25,999 nt of DNA from JAAZNO01 sp012798275 (GTDB lineage: Bacteria; Chloroflexota; Anaerolineae; B4-G1; SLSP01). Below are positions 7,313 to 16,814 of the stretch, one piece after another. The stretch is from NCBI GenBank assembly GCA_035347995.1, contig DAOPQD010000046.1, forward strand, positions 1 to 25,999, written 5' to 3'. The notes under the pieces were generated by a model that was given only the letters and a program-made list of their open reading frames with translations, did not search any database and was not told the DNA's origin. The translations under genes were made by a program, and so were the position numbers. Every line of letters starts with the position of its first letter. The stretch's first letter is position 1.

Positions 7313-7326
7313 AGGAGACTGATCCC

Positions 7327-8295
7327 ATGTATTTCGACATGCCGTTAGAGGCGTTGCAATCCTACCGCCCGCTGCGGGAGGAGCCGACGGATTTCGAGGC
7401 TTTCTGGCAGGCGACGCTCGCCGAGACGCGCGCTTGGCCTCTCGCGCCCCGCTTCGAGGCTGTGGATTACGGCTTGCGGCGCATGGAGGTCTTCGACGTG
7501 ACCTTCGCCGGCTATGGCGGGCAGCCCATCAAGGGGTGGCTACTGCTGCCGCGTGAGCGTTCCGGTCCGTTGCCGTGTGTGGTCGAATACATCGGCTATG
7601 GCGGCGGACGTGGTTTTCCTACCGAATGGCTGTTATGGAGCAGCGTCGGCTTTGCCCATCTGGTGATGGACACGCGCGGACAGGGGAGCACCTGGCGCCA
7701 TGGTGATACACCCGATGGGGCCCTGGAAGGGCGTGCTCCCCATCATCCCGGCTACATGACGCAGGGGATTCTCGATCCTCACACGTATTACTACCGTCGG
7801 GTGTTTGCTGATGCCGTGCGGGCCGTGGAGACCGCCCGCGCCCATCCGGCAGTGGATGCGGCGCGGGTCGCCGTGGCGGGGGGCAGTCAAGGCGGCGGCA
7901 TCACCCTGGCGGTGAGCGGTCTCGTCCCCGATGTGGCGGCGGCGTTGTCCGACGTCCCCTTCCTCTGCCATTACCGCCGCGCGGTGGAGGTCACCGACCG
8001 CGATCCCTATCACGAGCTGACCCGCTATTGCAAGATCCATCGTGAGCAGGTGGAGGCGGTCTTCCACACGCTGGCTTACTTCGACGGCGTGAATTTTGCC
8101 GCGCGCGCCAAGGCGCCGGCGCTCTTTTCCGTGGGGCTGATGGATGACGTCTGCCCGCCTTCGACGGTGTACGCGGCCTATAACATTTACGCCGGCCCCA
8201 AAGAGATTTGCATCTGGCCTTTCAACCAACACGAAGGCGGCGGCGCCCATCAAACCCTGGCGCAAATTCGCTTTCTCAACGCCTTGTGGGGGTAG
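7327..8295 (+). CDS. CE7-family acetyl esterase (acetylxylan esterase/cephalosporin-C deacetylase)
   Basis: This is a cytoplasmic alpha/beta-hydrolase that removes acetyl groups from short xylo-oligosaccharides and related acetylated sugars. All CE7 markers are present: RGQGS at 117-121, the nucleophile motif GGSQGG with Ser187, LMDDVCPP with the catalytic Asp273, and NQHEGGG with catalytic His302. The spacing is the same as in Thermotoga maritima acetyl esterase, and the length of 322 residues is normal. No signal peptide is seen, so it acts on imported sugars. The ATG has GAGGAGGAG about nine bases upstream. The gene precedes a GH65 phosphorylase by 90 bp of repeat-rich DNA, supporting a role in oligosaccharide breakdown. 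Preferred substrate is inferred from the family. Confidence 0.93.
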   Translation: MYFDMPLEALQSYRPLREEPTDFEAFWQATLAETRAWPLAPRFEAVDYGLRRMEVFDVTFAGYGGQPIKGWLLLPRERSGPLPCVVEYIGYGGGRGFPTEWLLWSSVGFAHLVMDTRGQGSTWRHGDTPDGALEGRAPHHPGYMTQGILDPHTYYYRRVFADAVRAVETARAHPAVDAARVAVAGGSQGGGITLAVSGLVPDVAAALSDVPFLCHYRRAVEVTDRDPYHELTRYCKIHREQVEAVFHTLAYFDGVNFAARAKAPALFSVGLMDDVCPPSTVYAAYNIYAGPKEICIWPFNQHEGGGAHQTLAQIRFLNALWG

Positions 8296-8366
8296 ACTGG
8301 ATACTGGATACTGGTTGCTGGTTACTGGTTGCTGGTTGCCATTACCCATTACCCATTACCCATTAC
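8296..8366. repeat. Low-complexity tandem repeats between esterase and GH65 genes
   Basis: Two microsatellite-like blocks adjoin. The first consists of CTGGATA, CTGGTTGCTGGTTA and CTGGTTGC units (about 8298-8339). The second has three perfect ATTACCC units at 8341-8361 plus ATTAC. They end 19 bp before the GH65 start. Such arrays may vary in copy number and alter spacing or mRNA coupling. Function is unknown. Confidence 0.85.
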
Positions 8367-8385
8367 TTTTCTCAGAGAGGGATCC

Positions 8386-10545
<2,160 letters not shown>

Positions 10546-10602
10546 GCGTGGCCCGTGTGGGGCCGGGCGCTTCTTTGAGGCGCAGTTCGCAGCTCTTGGC
10601 TC

Positions 10603-10631
10603 TTGACAAAGATACATTTTACGCTTATAAT
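10603..10631 (+). promoter_or_regulatory. Consensus sigma-70 promoter of GntR/SBP regulator
   Basis: TTGACA at 10603-10608 and TATAAT at 10626-10631 are perfect consensus hexamers with the optimal 17-bp spacer. Transcription should start near 10638, 40 nt before the regulator's ATG. It is the strongest promoter sequence in the window, so it probably needs a repressor; a palindrome overlaps its start site. Confidence 0.9.
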
Positions 10632-10648
10632 GGTATAAAGTTATACCA
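10631..10648. promoter_or_regulatory. Perfect palindromic operator, likely for the GntR/SBP regulator
   Basis: TGGTATAAAGTTATACCA is two perfect 8-bp arms around AG. It begins in the last base of the -10 box and covers the predicted start site. The outer TGGTATA...TATACCA resembles sites of the HutC-type GntR subfamily (for example NagR/DasR sites with TGGTCTAGACCA). Autorepression by the gene just downstream is the simplest reading. Confidence 0.75.
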
Positions 10649-10677
10649 ATGTGCCTCATGGACTGCCAGAGAGGGCA

Positions 10678-12162
10678 ATGATAGACCGCAATTCACCGAT
10701 CCCAATCTATTATCAGTTGACGTGCTACTTCAAAGAGCTGATTGAAATGGGCGAGCTGCGCCCAGGTGATCGGTTGCCCACGGAAATGGAGTTGTGCGAG
10801 CGGCATCGTGTCAGTCGCGCGCCGGTGCGGCGGGCGCTCACCGATCTGGCGCGTGAAGGCTACATCTATCGCCGCGCCGGGCAGGGAACTTTTGTGGCCC
10901 CCGTCAACACCTCTCAAGAAGGGCAGCTGGAGCTGCGGCTGGTGACGCATCACGACATTCGCTGGTTGGCGACACTGGAGCAGGCCGTCTATCTGTGGAA
11001 CCAGCTGCATCCCGAGCAGCGAGTGCGCATCAGTTCCACCATTTCTTCGCGTAGCGATTTCCATCACGTGTTGCGACGGTTGGTGGCGCAGGGTAAGGCG
11101 CCCGACATTGCTCCGATGGATTATGTGTGGATCTGTGACTATGCTCTGGGGGGGTACCTCACCCCGGCGGAGGCGCTGGATGCCCGCTGGACCCGGCGGC
11201 TTTGCGAGGGCCTGGAGCCCCTGGTGTATCAGGGCAATGAGGCCGATGGCCGTCTGTACGGCCTGCCGGTGCAGACAGATGTGACCGGTCTGTGGTATCG
11301 CAAGGACTGGTTCGAGCAAGAGGGACTCACGCCGCCCCAAACCTGGCCCGAGTGGCTGGCGCTCCTGGATTATTTTGCCCGCCCGGAAGTGATGCAACGC
11401 CTGGGACACCGGTATGTCACGGCTTTCCCGGTGAGCGAACTCGGCGGCGAAGCCACGGTCAACCTGTTGATCCCCTTCGTGTGGGGGGCCGAGGCCAGCG
11501 GCGCGATCACCTCTGGCGAGGGCGCCCTGGCGACGTTGTTGCCGGGCCTGCAGGAGGCGCTGCGTTTTCTGCGGGAGATCACGCTCACCCGGCGACAGCT
11601 CCTGCCGCCGAATATGGCGGATACCCCCTGGTGGGATTTTCCCCCGCTGCTGTCGCAGGGAGTGGTGCCCATGATTTTGGGGGGAACTTACGAATGGCCG
11701 CGCATTCAGGAAGACAGCGATTGGGAGGACGAAGAGGAGGTCAGCCGGCATTTGGGTTTTGTCCCGGTGCCGCGCCCGACGCTGGAAACGCCTCCCACTT
11801 GTTCTCTCGGCGGGACGAGCTGGGCCATCCTGGAGCAGTCTCCCAATCACGAATTGAGCTTCGAAATCCTGAAGCTCGCCGCAAGCGCGGAGCTCTCGGC
11901 GGAATTCTGCATGGAGAACCTGCAACTCTCGCCCTATCGCGCGGTCAATGAAAATCTCATCTCGCCGCAGCATCCCTGGCTGACGTTGATTGTGCCCTTG
12001 TTGCACTATGCGCGGTTGCGGCCGCAGCTGGTGAATTACATGCAGCTGTCGCGGGTGCTTCAGGATACGGTGTACCGCGCGCTGTGGCAGGGAGCGGTAG
12101 TGGAGGAGACACTGCGCCATACGACGCGCTTGTTGCAGATCCTCGTCGGCGACGTTGGTTGA
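10678..12162 (+). CDS. GntR-family HTH fused to type-2 solute-binding-protein domain, putative sugar-responsive regulator
   Basis: The protein has 494 residues. Positions 1-75 form a GntR winged helix: IPIYYQLTCYFKELIEMGEL, PGDRLPTEMELCERHRVSR, AGQGTFVAP. Instead of the usual UTRA or FCD effector domain, residues from about 85 to the end resemble the mature part of family-1 sugar-binding proteins of ABC importers. One example is YGLPVQTDVTGLWYRKDWF near 194-212, followed by GLTPPQTWPEWLALLDYF. There is no signal peptide or membrane segment, so it is cytoplasmic. The ATG at 10678 follows GAGAGGGCA; an upstream frame from 10651 would include the operator region and is rejected. It is preceded by a consensus promoter with a palindrome and followed by an importer operon. 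A one-component regulator of oligosaccharide uptake is inferred. Confidence 0.9.
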   Translation: MIDRNSPIPIYYQLTCYFKELIEMGELRPGDRLPTEMELCERHRVSRAPVRRALTDLAREGYIYRRAGQGTFVAPVNTSQEGQLELRLVTHHDIRWLATLEQAVYLWNQLHPEQRVRISSTISSRSDFHHVLRRLVAQGKAPDIAPMDYVWICDYALGGYLTPAEALDARWTRRLCEGLEPLVYQGNEADGRLYGLPVQTDVTGLWYRKDWFEQEGLTPPQTWPEWLALLDYFARPEVMQRLGHRYVTAFPVSELGGEATVNLLIPFVWGAEASGAITSGEGALATLLPGLQEALRFLREITLTRRQLLPPNMADTPWWDFPPLLSQGVVPMILGGTYEWPRIQEDSDWEDEEEVSRHLGFVPVPRPTLETPPTCSLGGTSWAILEQSPNHELSFEILKLAASAELSAEFCMENLQLSPYRAVNENLISPQHPWLTLIVPLLHYARLRPQLVNYMQLSRVLQDTVYRALWQGAVVEETLRHTTRLLQILVGDVG

Positions 12163-12278
12163 CGGGAGACCGGGAAGAGCGTGGAGCGGCAGCGAGAATG
12201 TTTCCATTCGCGTAAGCTTGAGGTCGAGTTTGGCGCCGGCAGTGTTGAGGGCAAGCTCGCACAAGTTCTTCCTTTAAG

Positions 12279-12291
12279 GAAAGGGGGTGAT
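12279..12291 (+). promoter_or_regulatory. Extended SD-like element upstream of second binding protein
   Basis: GAAAGGGGGTGAT differs at one base from the element upstream of the first binding-protein gene and sits 86 nt before the ATG at 12378 (85 nt in the other case). A 17-codon frame (start Met-Val-Gly-Ser-Lys) begins at 12290 and ends at 12343, unrelated to the first leader frame. The ATPase-distal gene has its own AGGAGG, so this is an additional ribosome-contact site, possibly an mRNA stabiliser. Confidence 0.4.
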
Positions 12292-12377
12292 GGTCGGGTC
12301 AAAAAACTGCGAGAATCCGTTTCACATTTTTGATAATCGTTAACCCAGTTTCCAGTATTTTCTTAGGAGGAGATCGC

Positions 12378-14432
12378 ATGAAGAAGCAACTGTTTACCGT
12401 GCTTGGCGCATTGATCGTGCTGTCAATGCTGCTCTCTGCCTGCGGCGGGACTACAACCCCCGCGCCGACTCAGGAAGCGACGACCGCGCCGACTCAGGAA
12501 GCGACGACCGCGCCGACTCAGGAGGCAACGGAAGCGCCGCCCGCGCCCGCGCAGTATAAGCAGGCTCCCATGCTCGATAGCTGGGATCTGCCCCCCGTTG
12601 AGGAGCGCCTGCCCGTGGCCGAGGACATCATGGTGATCAAGCCGTGGGATTCCATCGGCAAGTACGGCGGCACCTGGAACACGGTGACCTGGTGGGCCGG
12701 CGCCGGCAACATCAAGATGAAGTTGTACGATCCGCCCGTTCGCTGGAAGGCTGACCTCACCGGCTACGAGCCGGGCTTGCTCATCAAGATGCCGGAGTGG
12801 TCTGACGATGGCAAGACCATCACCTTCACCTTCCGCCGGGGCATCAAGTGGTCTGATGGTGTGCCCTTCACGACCGCCGATCTGAAGTTCTGGTGGGAAG
12901 ACCTGGCCTTGAATGAGGATTACAAGACCTCGACCGTCCCGTGGTGGGCGCGCAACAGCGACGGTACCCCCATCACCATGGAATTCCCCGACGACATCAC
13001 CTGGGTGCTGCATTTCGATAAACCGCAGTATATCATGCCCTACATCCTGGCGCAGGGCACCTGGGAGTGGGAGCCGCTGATGAAGCCGGCGCACTTCCTC
13101 AAGCAGTATCATCCTGACTACGAGGGCAAGCCTGGTGAGGAAGGGTACACGGAGCTCGATCGGATGGACCGCTGGTTCGAAACCCCCGGTTATCCCTGCC
13201 TCATGGCCTGGTGCTTGAAGGAGTACAAGGCTGGCGAGTATCTGCTCCTGGAGCGCAACCCCTACTACTGGAAGGTAGACACCGAGGGCAATCAACTGCC
13301 CTACATTGACTACGTCCGCACGGAGCTGGTGGAGGATTCCGAGGTCCGCTTGCTGCAGGTCGCGCAGGGCCGCTATGACTGCGTCTTCCGCTACAACGGC
13401 AGCCCGCGTGACACACCCTTCCTGCTCGAGAATGCGGAAGCCGGCAACTACCGGCTGGTGCCCGGCTGGATGAACGGCGCGGGCGCGTGGCCGGGGATCA
13501 TCGTCAACCAGGACTTCCACCGCGACATGGAGTACGATCCGGCCAAGGAGTCTGAGGAAGACAAGGAAATTCGCGCTCTCTTGCGCAATCACGACTTCAT
13601 GGTCGGGCTTTCCTACGCGATGGACCGCCAGCGCGTGCTGGATGTGGTCTGGGACGGCCTCGGCGAGGTGAAGAACTTCACCATCAGCCCGCAGTCCCCG
13701 CACTTTGCCAGCGAAGAGGGCAAGAAGGTGTTCCAGGAGTGGGCGAGTGCCTACGCTGAGTACAGCCCCGACAAGGCCAAGGAAGCCTTCGACAAGGCCG
13801 GCTTCGTGGACGCCGATGGCGACGGCTGGCGCGACCTGCCCAGCGGCAAGCCCTTCACCCTCGTTCTCCAGGTGAATGACTGGAGCGATCCGAAAGTCAA
13901 CACCGACTTCGGCGAAGTCTACAAGCTGAATCTCGAGGATGTGGGCGTCAAGGTGTTGATTGATAACGCTGTCGGCACGGCCGATGGCGGCATCAACCGT
14001 GACAACGGCCTGTACATGCTGGCCACAACGCACGCTTCAGAGCTCGACCTCTGGACTTACCCCGACTGGATTTTCCCGGTCCGGGGTGTGGGTGAGGGAA
14101 CCCGCGCCTTCCCGATGGAGGGGCAGTACTACAAGACCGGCGGCGAGCAGGGTTGGAAGCCTGAGCCCGGCAGCCCCGCCGAAACGCTTCAGAACCTCTA
14201 TCGCCAGGGTCTGCAGGAGCCTAGCGAGGAGAAGCGTCACGAGCTGGTCTGGGAAGCTGTGCGGGTCTACATTGATCAGGGGCCCTTCATCCTCGGCGCG
14301 ACGGGTGACCAACCGCAGCCCGTGGTCTGCAAGAACTACTTCAAGAACGTCTATGAGTACGGTGTGCTCGGCCCGTGGGCGCCTGGTACTCCTGGCAACT
14401 CGAATCCTGAACAGTACTACATGGATAAGTAG
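12378..14432 (+). CDS. Family-5 solute-binding lipoprotein of second ABC importer
   Basis: This is the extracytoplasmic binding protein of the plus-strand importer, 684 residues. A signal peptide ends in lipobox MLLSAC (Cys22). Three 8-residue APTQEATT-type repeats follow as a flexible linker, encoded by 24-bp DNA repeats at 12462-12533. The body has SBP_bac_5 hallmarks: YEPGLLIKMPEWSDDGKTIT, FTFRRGIKWSDGVPFTTADL, LERNPYYWKVDTEGNQLPYI and YAMDRQRVLDVVWDGLGEV. The Trp-rich sequence and the sugar-enzyme context fit the oligosaccharide-binding members of family 5 known from Thermotoga, but peptide binding is not excluded. The ATG at 12378 has AGGAGG seven bases upstream; the frame from 12330 lacks one. 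It is the first gene of the operon, 215 bp after the regulator, and a hairpin follows it. Confidence 0.93.
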   Translation: MKKQLFTVLGALIVLSMLLSACGGTTTPAPTQEATTAPTQEATTAPTQEATEAPPAPAQYKQAPMLDSWDLPPVEERLPVAEDIMVIKPWDSIGKYGGTWNTVTWWAGAGNIKMKLYDPPVRWKADLTGYEPGLLIKMPEWSDDGKTITFTFRRGIKWSDGVPFTTADLKFWWEDLALNEDYKTSTVPWWARNSDGTPITMEFPDDITWVLHFDKPQYIMPYILAQGTWEWEPLMKPAHFLKQYHPDYEGKPGEEGYTELDRMDRWFETPGYPCLMAWCLKEYKAGEYLLLERNPYYWKVDTEGNQLPYIDYVRTELVEDSEVRLLQVAQGRYDCVFRYNGSPRDTPFLLENAEAGNYRLVPGWMNGAGAWPGIIVNQDFHRDMEYDPAKESEEDKEIRALLRNHDFMVGLSYAMDRQRVLDVVWDGLGEVKNFTISPQSPHFASEEGKKVFQEWASAYAEYSPDKAKEAFDKAGFVDADGDGWRDLPSGKPFTLVLQVNDWSDPKVNTDFGEVYKLNLEDVGVKVLIDNAVGTADGGINRDNGLYMLATTHASELDLWTYPDWIFPVRGVGEGTRAFPMEGQYYKTGGEQGWKPEPGSPAETLQNLYRQGLQEPSEEKRHELVWEAVRVYIDQGPFILGATGDQPQPVVCKNYFKNVYEYGVLGPWAPGTPGNSNPEQYYMDK
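12462..12533 (+). repeat. 24-bp coding tandem repeat (lipoprotein linker)
   Basis: Units 12462-12485 and 12486-12509 are identical; 12510-12533 is a diverged third copy. They encode APTQEATT repeats between the lipidated cysteine and the binding domain. Near-identical DNA suggests recent slippage, so linker length may vary between strains. Confidence 0.9.
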
Positions 14433-14448
14433 TTGTCGGTGGTGTGTT

Positions 14449-14480
14449 CCTGTGGCGGGTGGGTTCCTGCCCGCCACAGG
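14449..14480 (+). other. 11-bp GC-rich hairpin after second binding-protein cistron
   Basis: The arms CCTGTGGCGGG (14449-14459) and CCCGCCACAGG (14470-14480) are perfectly complementary around a 10-nt loop, 16 nt after the stop. The following ATTCTTTG is too T-poor for a strong terminator. It may cause partial termination or protect the upstream mRNA, keeping the binding protein in excess. A similar hairpin follows the other binding-protein gene at the same distance. Confidence 0.7.
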
Positions 14481-14650
14481 ATTCTTTGCAAGAGTCTCGC
14501 TGTGATGTCCCGATAGCTGACCGGCGACGGGGGGCAGCTGACCTGGGCAGAGGCTGCGGTCTTCGGTCTCCTGTCATCGGCCAGTTTTATACGGGCCTGG
14601 GCTCAGGTGTTGAGTGATAGTGGCAGGTTCTCTTTCTTAAGGAGGTAGCG

Positions 14651-15637
14651 ATGTTGTCATATATCGCGAGACGTATCCTCTATATGGTGATCATGATTAT
14701 ATTGGTCTCCTTTGTCAGTTTTCTTATCATTGACCTCCCCCCCGGCGATTATCTGACCATTAAAATCCAGCAGTTGCAAGCGCAGGGCGACCTCAGTGCG
14801 TTGATGCGCATTGATGAGTATCGTGCGCGGTACAAGCTCGATCAGCCCTTGCTGACGCGCTACTGGAACTGGATTACCAACTTCGTCAAGGGGGATTTCG
14901 GGGAGTCGTTCGAGTTCGAACGTCCCGTCAAGGAGATCATTGGGCAGCGCGCCGCGATGTCCGTGCTGTTGGCGCTTTTCAGTATCATCATCGTCTGGTG
15001 TCTGGCGATTCCTATTGGCGTCTACTCCGCCACGCATCAGTATTCTGTCGGCGATCAAATCGTCACCACGTTGAGTTTCCTGGGATTGGGAATGCCCGGC
15101 TTTCTCCTGGCGCTGTTGGTGTTGTTCTTCGGCATGATGGTGCTGAAGGTCGAGGTCGGTGGGCTGTTCTCGCGCGAGTTCGTGGACGCACCCTGGAGTA
15201 TGGCCAAGGTGGGCGACTTGCTGAAGCACCTGTGGATTCCGGCGTTGATTAGCAGTGTGACCGGTACGGCCAGCCTCGTCCGCATCATGCGCGGGAACCT
15301 GCTGGAGACTCTGGGTCAGCCCTTTGTGGAGGCGGCTCGTGCGCGCGGCCTCAAGAACAGCACGGTGACCTGGAAACATGCCGTGCGCGTCGCCATCAAT
15401 CCGCTGGTCGTCATTCTCACGACGGAGGCGCTGCCCAGCATCGTAGCGGGTGATGCGCTGGTGGCTACGGTGTTGAACTTACCGACGGTCGGCCCGCTGT
15501 TCGTCCAGGCGTTGAAATCCCAGGACATGTTCCTGGCCGGTACGGTGCTGGTCTTCATCGTGCTGATGACGATGATCGGTTCCCTGATCGGCGATCTGAC
15601 GCTGGCGGCGCTTGACCCGCGCATCCGGCTGGAGTAA
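14651..15637 (+). CDS. Opp/Dpp-type ABC transporter permease (B subunit), second importer
   Basis: This is an inner-membrane permease of 328 residues that opens with MLSYIARRILYMVIMIILVS. The family's early IDLPPGDYL and YKLDQPLLTRYWNW segments, GDFGESFEF, and the coupling loop PFVEAARARGLKNSTVTWKH are present, and it ends DPRIRLE. AAGGAGG lies six bases before the ATG. It follows the binding-protein gene after 218 bp containing a hairpin but no clear promoter, and is 12 bp from the C permease. It forms the channel with that subunit. Its sequence is clearly different from the B permease at 1124-2188, so the two importers are not a recent duplication. Confidence 0.94.
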   Translation: MLSYIARRILYMVIMIILVSFVSFLIIDLPPGDYLTIKIQQLQAQGDLSALMRIDEYRARYKLDQPLLTRYWNWITNFVKGDFGESFEFERPVKEIIGQRAAMSVLLALFSIIIVWCLAIPIGVYSATHQYSVGDQIVTTLSFLGLGMPGFLLALLVLFFGMMVLKVEVGGLFSREFVDAPWSMAKVGDLLKHLWIPALISSVTGTASLVRIMRGNLLETLGQPFVEAARARGLKNSTVTWKHAVRVAINPLVVILTTEALPSIVAGDALVATVLNLPTVGPLFVQALKSQDMFLAGTVLVFIVLMTMIGSLIGDLTLAALDPRIRLE

Positions 15638-15649
15638 GGAGGGACGGCG

Positions 15650-16804
15650 ATGGAAGAACCTCAAGTGACCGAGACCGGGCCTGAACCCCAGCCCCAGGCC
15701 CAAAAGCAGGAGTTGAGCCAGGCCTATTGGAGCCTGGTGTGGTGGAAGTTCAAGAAGAACAAGCTGGCCATTGTCGGGGCGATTCTGATCTTCTTGTTCT
15801 ACTTCGTGTGCGGGCTGTTCGCGGAGTTTTTCTCGCCTTACCTGGTGAATTACCAATCCGATCATCTGGAATCGCGTCCGCAGCCCATTGTCTTCAAGAC
15901 CCCGGAAGGGAAGTTCACGCTGCGCCCCCATGTGTATGGCACCGTGGCGGAACTGGACCTGGTGCAGCGCAAGCGCACCTGGACGGTGGATAAGACCCAG
16001 ATCTATCCCATTTCGTTCTTCGTCAAAGGGCAGCCGTACAAGTTGCTGGGCCTGATCCCCATGAATATCCACTTGTTCGGCATCAATGCCGAAAAGTATC
16101 CTGAGGCGACGGTGTTCCTCTTCGGCACCGACAGGTTGGGCCGGGACCTTTTCTCACGGATCATCTATGGCGGAAGGTTGTCGCTCTTGTTGGGGTTGAT
16201 CGGCCAGGCGCTGACCCTGGTGCTGGGGATGGTGATGGGGGCCATTTCCGGCTACTACGGCGGCGCGGTTGATATCCTGGTCCAGCGGCTGACGGAATTC
16301 GTCGGGGCGTTCCCCGATATTCCGTTGTTCATGGCTCTGGCCGCCGCTATCCCGGTCACCTGGTCGCCCATCCTGGTGTACTTCATGTTGACCCTGATCC
16401 TGGTCTTCATCCGTTGGGGGGGGTTGGCCCGCCAGGTGCGCGGCTTGATTCTCTCGTTGCGGGAACGTGAATACGTGCTGGCGGCGAAGAGCGCCGGCGC
16501 CAGCGACTGGCGCATCATGTCCCGTCACCTGTTGCCCGGCACGATGAGCCATGTGATTGTGATCGCTACGCTGATGATCCCGGGGATGATTCTATCCGAG
16601 ACGGCCCTGAGCTGGTTGGGCCTGGGCCTGCGCCCGCCGCTCACCAGTTGGGGGGTCTTGCTCCAGGAAGTCAGTGCGGTGCGCGTGATCCGCTTCGCGC
16701 CGTGGATGTTAATCCCCGTTCCCTTCATCATCCTGGCCGTGTTGGCCTTCAACATGCTGGGGGATGGGTTGCGCGACGCGATGGATCCCTACGGTGGGCG
16801 GTAA
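15650..16804 (+). CDS. Opp/Dpp-type ABC transporter permease (C subunit), second importer
   Basis: This permease has 384 residues. A cytoplasmic N-terminus rich in Glu, Pro and Gln precedes the first helix (LAIVGAILIFLFYFVCGLFA). An unusually long periplasmic segment of roughly 90 residues follows, then the canonical FGTDRLGRDLFSRIIYGGR that is degenerate in the other importer. The EAA-type loop is EREYVLAAKSAGASDWRIMS with RHLLPG after it, and the end is LGDGLRDAMDP. The Shine-Dalgarno is GTAAGGAGG before the ATG at 15650. The large periplasmic insert could contact the big binding protein; that is inference. It belongs to the operon 12378-19384. Confidence 0.94.
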   Translation: MEEPQVTETGPEPQPQAQKQELSQAYWSLVWWKFKKNKLAIVGAILIFLFYFVCGLFAEFFSPYLVNYQSDHLESRPQPIVFKTPEGKFTLRPHVYGTVAELDLVQRKRTWTVDKTQIYPISFFVKGQPYKLLGLIPMNIHLFGINAEKYPEATVFLFGTDRLGRDLFSRIIYGGRLSLLLGLIGQALTLVLGMVMGAISGYYGGAVDILVQRLTEFVGAFPDIPLFMALAAAIPVTWSPILVYFMLTLILVFIRWGGLARQVRGLILSLREREYVLAAKSAGASDWRIMSRHLLPGTMSHVIVIATLMIPGMILSETALSWLGLGLRPPLTSWGVLLQEVSAVRVIRFAPWMLIPVPFIILAVLAFNMLGDGLRDAMDPYGGR

Positions 16805-16814
16805 GGAGGTTCCC

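Larger units (their letters stand above)
6466..7326. other. 861-bp divergent intergenic region, no convincing gene
   Basis: The region separates the minus-strand transporter from the plus-strand esterase. It is less GC-rich than the genes, and its short open frames on both strands lack Shine-Dalgarno sites and recognisable protein features. It contains two weak minus-strand promoter candidates (6593-6623 and 6876-6902), a 6-bp inverted repeat GGGGAA-AACA-TTCCCC at 6745-6760, GTATGG-ACTC-CCATAC at 6826-6841, the palindrome GTCAATTGAC at 6898-6907, two tandem hairpins at 7080-7161, and dispersed-repeat pieces at 7024-7036 and 7295-7312. Confidence 0.7.

Noticed and set aside
8329..8385. Upstream start extending the GH65 protein by 19 residues
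   Set aside because: It would translate the ATTACCC tandem repeat; the ATG at 8386 has a better ribosome-binding site and the family-typical N-terminus.
12423..14033. Minus-strand open frame of 536 codons
   Set aside because: Antisense to the second binding-protein gene; its Arg-rich end merely translates the complement of the 24-bp repeats.
14449..14488. Hairpin after the second binding protein as a full intrinsic terminator
   Set aside because: The tail ATTCTTTG lacks a T-run, and no convincing promoter is seen for the permease genes that follow, so full termination would silence them.
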